The translations under genes were made by a program, and so were the position numbers. A DNA stretch of 10,372 bases, taken from contig CAZEFW010000223.1 in the NCBI GenBank assembly GCA_964511535.1, positions 1 through 10,372 of the forward strand. The letters are read 5' to 3'. This stretch comes from CAZCFB01 sp964511535. GTDB lineage: Bacteria; Myxococcota_A; Polyangia; GCA-2747355; CAZCFB01. Every line of letters begins with the position of its first letter. Within the stretch, counting starts at the first letter, position 1. Of this stretch, positions 6,974-10,372 are shown one piece after another. The notes below the pieces were generated by a model, which was not told the origin of the DNA, did not search any database, and saw nothing but the letters and a program-made list of their open reading frames with translations.

Positions 6974-8281
6974 TCACGGCGTCGCTGCACGGGAATCCTC
7001 GGCGATGGCCCCCGCCACGGCGCCGGCCAGCAGGCGGTTGCCCTCCGGGTTGAAGTGGCAGCACTCGTCGACGTACAGGGTCTGGCTGGCCTGGCTGAAC
7101 AGCCCGCTCAGATCCACGAACCTCACCCCCGACCGCTTCAGCCTGTCGCCCAGCTCTCGCAGCAGCGGGTACCCGTTGAGCGTCGGCGGGCCATACTTGG
7201 CCGCGCCCACCCGCGCCAGCGTCTTCTCCTCGTCGCTGTACGGCTTGGCCCCCGGCAGGTGCAAGCTGGGCTGCAGGAAGTGGTAGGACTGAATCCCCAC
7301 CGACCTGGCCAGGCGCGCCATCTGCGCAGTGGACCGGAACCACGCCCGGGCCCCGGCCTGGATCCGCTGGCCCGCGGACAGCTTCACCGCCGGACCATCC
7401 CGGCGGAAGTCATGCGCCTGCCGCTTCCCCGTCAGCTCCGACAGCCGCAGCGCCGCTGCCTTGCTCTTGCCCTGCAGGATTCGGTCTCCGAGGGCCCACA
7501 GCAGGTCGGCGGTCACAGAGAAGGTCACCCCGGCAGCCCGCCGCGCCAGATCGCGCCGCCACTGCCGGTACGCCTCGATGCGCCCCACCTGGGCCAGCTG
7601 GGCGCGGTCGCTGATGCTGCCCGACAGCGCGGTCCAGTGGCCTGGGAAGTAGGGATACGCCTCCTCGTTGACCGCCACCTCGTTGAACCCGTCGATGCTC
7701 ACCAGCAGATCCGCCACGCCGCCCTGGCTGAGGTAATACGCCAGCGCCAGAAGCTGCTGCGGCTGCTTGTACCCCTCGAAGGCGAGGCCAACGAATGAGA
7801 TCCGCTTGCCCGCAAACTGCGCCTGCTTGCCCAGCTCCTGCGCCAACTCCTCGCGCGCGATGCAGTAGAAGATGTTGGCCACCGAGCCGCCGGTGATGAT
7901 CACCCGTACCTCGTCGTCAGATCGGGGCCCGAGGAACTCGGCGGTGCTGAAGAACCCATGCGCGTTCACCTTGCAGCGCGCAGGATCCATGGGGACCGGC
8001 CGCTTCAGCGAAAGATCCCGCGGCACCGACCCTGGCGGGTACACGTAGCCAAGATAGGGATGCAACACCCGCCTGGACGCCCCACCGCCCAGCTCGGATG
8101 TGGATGTGGACATGGATGTGGACGCGCCCACCACCGCCGCCTTCATCGCCGCAACCCGCTCCCCCGAGTAGCGCTCCCCGGTCACCATCCCGAACATGAG
8201 CCACGACAGGCCCTCCACCATCAGGCAGACCAGCAGCACCAGGACGAGCTTGAAGACGATTTTTTTTGCGCGAGGAGACAT
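6974..8281 (-). CDS. Membrane-anchored SGNH/GDSL-family hydrolase or acyltransferase-like protein
   Basis: A 435-aa protein with one N-terminal membrane anchor (about residues 8-31) and an SGNH-like catalytic domain outside the cytoplasm. Seen: HPYLGYVYPPGS (74-85) and VNAHGF (105-110), a prelude common in SGNH proteins of polysaccharide loci. The nucleophile block is IITGGSVA (Ser133), then GLAFEGYKQPQQ (165-176), SIDGFNE with Asn200 as the block III Asn, and DECCHFNPEGN with the Asp405/His409 pair. GGS in place of the classical GDS is frequent in this group. Such enzymes remove or transfer acyl groups on glycans or lipids; the substrate here is unknown. A Ser/Thr stretch after the membrane segment is encoded by a hexamer repeat. 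The ATG at 8281 lacks a strong ribosome binding site, but it places the basic residues and hydrophobic anchor correctly. First gene of the operon, it ends 7 nt before the preferred start of the HEAT gene. A TTGTCA at 8318-8323 is a possible -35, but no convincing -10 follows it. Confidence 0.8.
   Translation of the reverse strand: MSPRAKKIVFKLVLVLLVCLMVEGLSWLMFGMVTGERYSGERVAAMKAAVVGASTSMSTSTSELGGGASRRVLHPYLGYVYPPGSVPRDLSLKRPVPMDPARCKVNAHGFFSTAEFLGPRSDDEVRVIITGGSVANIFYCIAREELAQELGKQAQFAGKRISFVGLAFEGYKQPQQLLALAYYLSQGGVADLLVSIDGFNEVAVNEEAYPYFPGHWTALSGSISDRAQLAQVGRIEAYRQWRRDLARRAAGVTFSVTADLLWALGDRILQGKSKAAALRLSELTGKRQAHDFRRDGPAVKLSAGQRIQAGARAWFRSTAQMARLARSVGIQSYHFLQPSLHLPGAKPYSDEEKTLARVGAAKYGPPTLNGYPLLRELGDRLKRSGVRFVDLSGLFSQASQTLYVDECCHFNPEGNRLLAGAVAGAIAEDSRAATP
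8097..8126. repeat. Hexanucleotide repeat inside the SGNH gene
   Basis: Five in-phase 6-bp units read GATGTG, GATGTG, GACATG, GATGTG, GACGCG. Because six is a multiple of three, length changes keep the frame and only alter a Ser/Thr stretch (about residues 53-62) between the membrane anchor and the catalytic domain. This is probably a tolerant linker. Confidence 0.6.
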
Positions 8282-8330
8282 GGCCAGGGCTCAGCAAATC
8301 CTAACCGCATAAGCCCCTGACAAGAAAGGC

Positions 8331-8484
8331 TTGAGACTTGAGACTTGAGACTTGAGGCTTGAGACTTGGGACTTGAGACTTGAGACTTGGGACTTGAGGC
8401 TTGAGACTTGAGACTTGGGACTTGAGACTTGAGGCTTGAGACTTGAGGCTTGAGACTTGAGACTTGAGATTTGAGGCTTGAGGC
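8331..8484. repeat. Tandem 7-bp repeat, 22 in-phase copies
   Basis: The 154-bp tract consists entirely of 22 heptamers with no indel: 12 TTGAGAC, 6 TTGAGGC, 3 TTGGGAC and 1 TTGAGAT. Variants differ by single transitions at unit positions 4, 6 or 7. The tract fills most of the gap between the ALDH gene and the SGNH gene, ending about 50 bp before the SGNH start codon. On the minus strand all three frames are open and encode the same cyclic heptapeptide (VSSLKSQ and variants), because 7 is not a multiple of 3. On the plus strand the tract contains TGA stops. I consider the small repeat ORFs on the minus strand artefacts of the tract. The degenerate copies suggest an older array, but three identical units in a row still occur. 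Confidence 0.97.
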
Positions 8485-8518
8485 CAGATGGTCCCCGAGC
8501 ACCCCCCCTCAAGCCTCA
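8472..8518. repeat. Foldback made from inverted heptamer copies
   Basis: TGAGGCTTGAGG (8472-8483), from the last heptamers, pairs perfectly over 12 bp with CCTCAAGCCTCA (8507-8518) across a 23-nt loop. Further inverted-type copies continue to about 8535 (GCCTCAAG at 8528-8535). It lies 39 bp downstream of the ALDH stop codon and could act as the end of the ALDH transcript. No U tract follows the stem on the minus strand, so an intrinsic terminator is only a weak possibility. Confidence 0.6.
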
Positions 8519-8556
8519 TGCTTCAAAGCCTCAAGCCGCGGGCGCGCAGCGGCCGC

Positions 8557-10119
8557 TCAGCGGCCCTTGACCAGGTCCACCACGCTGCCCAGGGCGGACA
8601 TGGCGCCCGAGACCTTGGTCCCGATGTTGGAGTGGTTCAGCGTCTTGGCCGCGCCAAGCAGGGTCTTGTACATGCTGTGGCTGTACGGCTGCCAGAAGGG
8701 GCTCCACTTCATGGTGGGCAGCACCTCTTCGTTGACATGGTACGGCACGCACAGGTCACGCAGGCCCTCGTCGCTGTGCACCCGGCCCACGCCGCTCTTC
8801 TTCACGCCGCCCCAGGGGGTCTCGGGGCAGGCGTGGGTGAACAGGGTCTCGTTGACCATCACCGTGCCCGCCTCCAGCCGTTCGGCGACGCGCCGCGCCT
8901 CGTCAGGGTTGGAGGAGTAGACATACGCGTCCAGGCCGTAGGGCGAATCGTTGGCCTTCTCGATGGCCTCCTCGGTGCTCTGGTACTTCATGATCGGCAG
9001 GGTCGGGCCGAACGTCTCCTCGTAGACCGCCTCCATCTCATGATCCACGTCCACCAGCACCGTGGGCGGGTAGAACTGCCCCGGGCCTTCCGTCCGCGCG
9101 CCGCCGGTCAGGGCCCTGGCCCCGGCCGCGACGGCGTCGTTGACCTGCTGCTCGACAATATCCAGCTGCCCCGGATCGGTCATCGGCCCCATGTCCGTGC
9201 CGTCCACCAGCCCGTCGCCCATGTCCAGCTTCTTGACCCGCTCCACCACCCGCTGCACCACCTCGTCATACAGGCTCTCGTGCACGTAGGCGCGCTCGAT
9301 GGATGCGCACACCTGCCCGGCGTTGGCGAAGGCGCCCCAAACCAGCGAGCCCTCCACGATGTCCAGATCCGCGTCGGGCATCACGATGGCCGGGTCCTTG
9401 CCTCCCAGCTCCATGGAGTTCGGGATCAGGTTCCTGCCGCACAGCTCCGCCACCTTGACACCCACCCCGGTGGAGCCGGTGAAGTTGACGTAGTTGACCC
9501 CCATCTCGATCATCTCCGAGGCGGTCCTGCCTGCGCAGGGCAGCACCTGGAAGATGTCCGGATCCAGCCCCGCCTTGTCGAACAGCTCCCTGCCCTTGAG
9601 GCAGGTCAGCGGGGTCAGGCTCGCCGGCTTGAGCACCACCGCGTTGCCCGCGATGAGCGCCATTACCACCTCGCCGTACGGGATGGAGAAGGGGAAATTC
9701 CACGGCGCGATGACCAGCACCGTGCCCACCGGCTTGTAATGGACATAGCTGCGCCGGTGCTTGAGCAGGTGCATGCTGATGGGCCTCGGCGCCAGGATAT
9801 CCCGGGCCTTGCCGCAGAAGTAGCGGGTCAGATCCACGATGGGGAAGACCTCCATCTGGAGCGCCTCCTGCAGCACCTTGCCGTTCTCCTGGCTCAGGGT
9901 GCGGCACATGTCGTCCGCGTTATCCAGCAGCACGTCTGCGAACTTCTTGACCACGCGGATCCGCTCCTCCAGCCCCACCGCCTCCCACACCTTTTGCGCC
10001 TTGCGTGCGCGCTCCAGCGCCTCGCGGCACTCGTCGGCGTTGTGGGACTTCACCTCGCCGATCTTCTCTCCGTTTGCGGGGTTGTGGACCTCGATCACAG
10101 CGCTCTTCTTGTTGGCCAT
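8557..10119 (-). CDS. NAD(P)-dependent aldehyde dehydrogenase
   Basis: Aldehyde dehydrogenase superfamily enzyme of 520 aa that would oxidise an aldehyde to the acid with NAD(P)+, in the cytosol. Seen in order: APWNFPF with catalytic-site Asn141, VLKPAS with cofactor-binding Lys164, the Rossmann turn FTGSTGVG (213-220), MELGGKD with general base Glu237, NAGQVCAS with nucleophile Cys271, and EETFGP with Glu368 and Phe370. All key residues are present. After the usual ALDH end (PWGGVKKSGVGR), a tail of about 60 residues continues through WSPFWQPYS to an Ala/Gly/Ser-rich helix-like end. The substrate cannot be read from sequence; semialdehyde, aromatic or fatty aldehyde are all possible. Start: ATG at 10119 has GAGAGG 6 nt upstream and begins MANKKSAV. 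An in-frame TTG at 10173 would add 18 residues and is rejected. It is a single gene, separated from the operon downstream by the heptamer tract, with palindromic candidate operators upstream. Confidence 0.93.
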   Translation of the reverse strand: MANKKSAVIEVHNPANGEKIGEVKSHNADECREALERARKAQKVWEAVGLEERIRVVKKFADVLLDNADDMCRTLSQENGKVLQEALQMEVFPIVDLTRYFCGKARDILAPRPISMHLLKHRRSYVHYKPVGTVLVIAPWNFPFSIPYGEVVMALIAGNAVVLKPASLTPLTCLKGRELFDKAGLDPDIFQVLPCAGRTASEMIEMGVNYVNFTGSTGVGVKVAELCGRNLIPNSMELGGKDPAIVMPDADLDIVEGSLVWGAFANAGQVCASIERAYVHESLYDEVVQRVVERVKKLDMGDGLVDGTDMGPMTDPGQLDIVEQQVNDAVAAGARALTGGARTEGPGQFYPPTVLVDVDHEMEAVYEETFGPTLPIMKYQSTEEAIEKANDSPYGLDAYVYSSNPDEARRVAERLEAGTVMVNETLFTHACPETPWGGVKKSGVGRVHSDEGLRDLCVPYHVNEEVLPTMKWSPFWQPYSHSMYKTLLGAAKTLNHSNIGTKVSGAMSALGSVVDLVKGR

Positions 10120-10125
10120 GGCGAA

Positions 10126-10131
10126 CCTCTC
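10126..10131 (-). promoter_or_regulatory. Ribosome binding site of the ALDH gene
   Basis: GAGAGG on the minus strand, 6 nt before the ATG at 10119. It selects this start over the in-frame TTG at 10173. Confidence 0.6.
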
Positions 10132-10150
10132 ACGTTTGAATGTGCTGTTT

Positions 10151-10167
10151 ATGACGTAGTGCGTCAT
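10151..10167. promoter_or_regulatory. Perfect 6-5-6 palindrome upstream of ALDH
   Basis: ATGACG, TAGTG, CGTCAT: a perfect dyad with 6-bp arms 32-48 nt before the ALDH start codon. Size and position suit a dimeric repressor operator of the TetR or similar type overlapping the promoter or leader. No regulator gene is in the window, so the binding protein is unknown. Confidence 0.4.
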
Positions 10168-10201
10168 GAGCAAGCTAGCAGGATGCTGGCGGCTTTACAA
10201 G

Positions 10202-10212
10202 TGGTCCTACCA
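10202..10212. promoter_or_regulatory. GntR/FadR-like operator candidate
   Basis: On the minus strand TGGT, AGG, ACCA forms a perfect 4-3-4 dyad that matches the TGGTnnnACCA core known for PdhR/FadR-type (FCD) GntR regulators. It lies 83-93 nt before the ALDH start. A weak promoter (TTCAGA, 17 bp, TGTAAA on the minus strand) would place the dyad in its spacer. The motif is short, so chance occurrence is possible. Confidence 0.28.
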
Positions 10213-10217
10213 ATATT

Positions 10218-10255
10218 CTGAAAGCCTGACGAGGCTCTGCCTCGCAGGCTTTCAG
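10218..10255. repeat. Long hairpin 1 of a tandem pair
   Basis: CTGAAAGCCTG (10218-10228) pairs with CAGGCTTTCAG (10245-10255), and after one bulged A (10229) CGAGGC pairs with GCCTCG around a TCT loop. The total is 17 base pairs. No U tract follows on either strand, so it does not look like an intrinsic terminator. It abuts hairpin 2 with no gap. Confidence 0.85.
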
Positions 10256-10302
10256 GCCAGAATTTGGATTGGCGAAACTTTGCTTCGCAATCCAATTCTG
10301 GC
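10256..10302. repeat. Long hairpin 2 of a tandem pair
   Basis: GCCAGAATT, GGATTG and CGAA on the left pair with TTCG, CAATCC and AATTCTGGC on the right. There are single-base bulges at 10265 and 10272, and the apex closes on a TTT loop, for about 20 base pairs. The apex CGAAACTTTGCTTCG is the same 15-mer as that of hairpin 1 with coordinated changes (CGARRCTYTGCYTCG). This suggests two members of one palindromic repeat family (REP- or MITE-like). Confidence 0.85.
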
Positions 10303-10372
10303 GATGTTCGTGGATTCCCACAGGTGGAGCCCGGGAGAGTTGCTTACTCCCAGCAAGCCTCGGCCCACGCGT
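10303..10372. other. Right edge, no recognisable gene
   Basis: These 70 bases contain a weak GGGAG/CTCCC foldback. The minus strand is open from the window edge to a TAG at 10175-10177, but that frame runs straight through both hairpins and has no recognisable protein character. It could be the tail of an upstream gene, but nothing here shows it. Confidence 0.3.

Noticed and set aside
8331..8484. CRISPR array
   Set aside because: The units are 7 bp with no spacers; this is a simple tandem repeat.
8221..8519. Three overlapping minus-strand ORFs made of S-L-K-S-Q repeats
   Set aside because: They come from the heptamer array being open in every minus frame; none has a good ribosome binding site, and all consist almost entirely of repeat.
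8488..10221. Long plus-strand ORF (577 codons) opposite the ALDH gene
   Set aside because: It is a shadow of an ALDH with all catalytic motifs; the protein is His/Gln/Val/Leu-rich low complexity and reads through the palindromes.
10175..10372. Partial minus-strand ORF entering from the right edge
   Set aside because: It is open only because there is no stop in 66 codons; it runs through both hairpins and shows no protein family character.

Overview
This is a GC-rich chromosomal window with closely packed genes. Long antisense shadow ORFs are common, as expected at high GC. Gene content fits a GC-rich Gram-negative bacterium: a lipobox lipoprotein, membrane-anchored envelope proteins, a multi-domain radical SAM enzyme and an H-box of the DISNYNQ type. 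A lineage of the former Deltaproteobacteria (Myxococcota or Desulfobacterota-like) is my best guess. That is inference; there is no rRNA or other marker gene here. I see no tRNA, rRNA, CRISPR array, transposase or phage gene.

Layout, left to right. (1) 1-57: a GC-only foldback with a 9-G and a 10-C run, abutting the stop codon of the first gene. (2) 58-2868, minus strand: a 936-aa protein with an N-terminal cobalamin-binding-like segment, a first radical SAM domain, a second radical SAM domain and a Cys-rich SPASM-like C terminus. (3) 2869-3043: a 175-bp divergent intergenic region with a fair sigma70-like promoter for the radical SAM gene and a small inverted repeat. (4) 3044-3733, plus strand: a short soluble histidine kinase with no sensor or membrane segment. 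(5) 3788-8281, minus strand: a three-gene operon read right to left. The order is membrane-anchored SGNH/GDSL hydrolase, HEAT-repeat lipoprotein, then membrane-anchored CapA-like metallophosphatase. The last junction is a 4-base GTGA overlap and the first is nearly touching. (6) 8282-8556: 22 in-phase copies of a 7-bp repeat (8331-8484) and a foldback made from inverted copies. The tract ends about 50 bp upstream of the SGNH start codon. (7) 8557-10119, minus strand: an aldehyde dehydrogenase with all catalytic motifs. (8) 10120-10372: the ALDH upstream region, with two operator-like palindromes and two directly abutting long hairpins (10218-10302). I recognise nothing in the last 70 bases.

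How the genes may work together. The SGNH-HEAT-CapA operon puts three predicted cell-envelope proteins in one coupled transcript, so a role in modifying or assembling an envelope polymer is plausible but unproven. The radical SAM gene and the kinase share a divergent control region and may be co-regulated. The ALDH looks independently controlled. The most unusual items are the two-radical-SAM fusion, the heptamer tract in front of the envelope operon, and the twin hairpins upstream of the ALDH gene.
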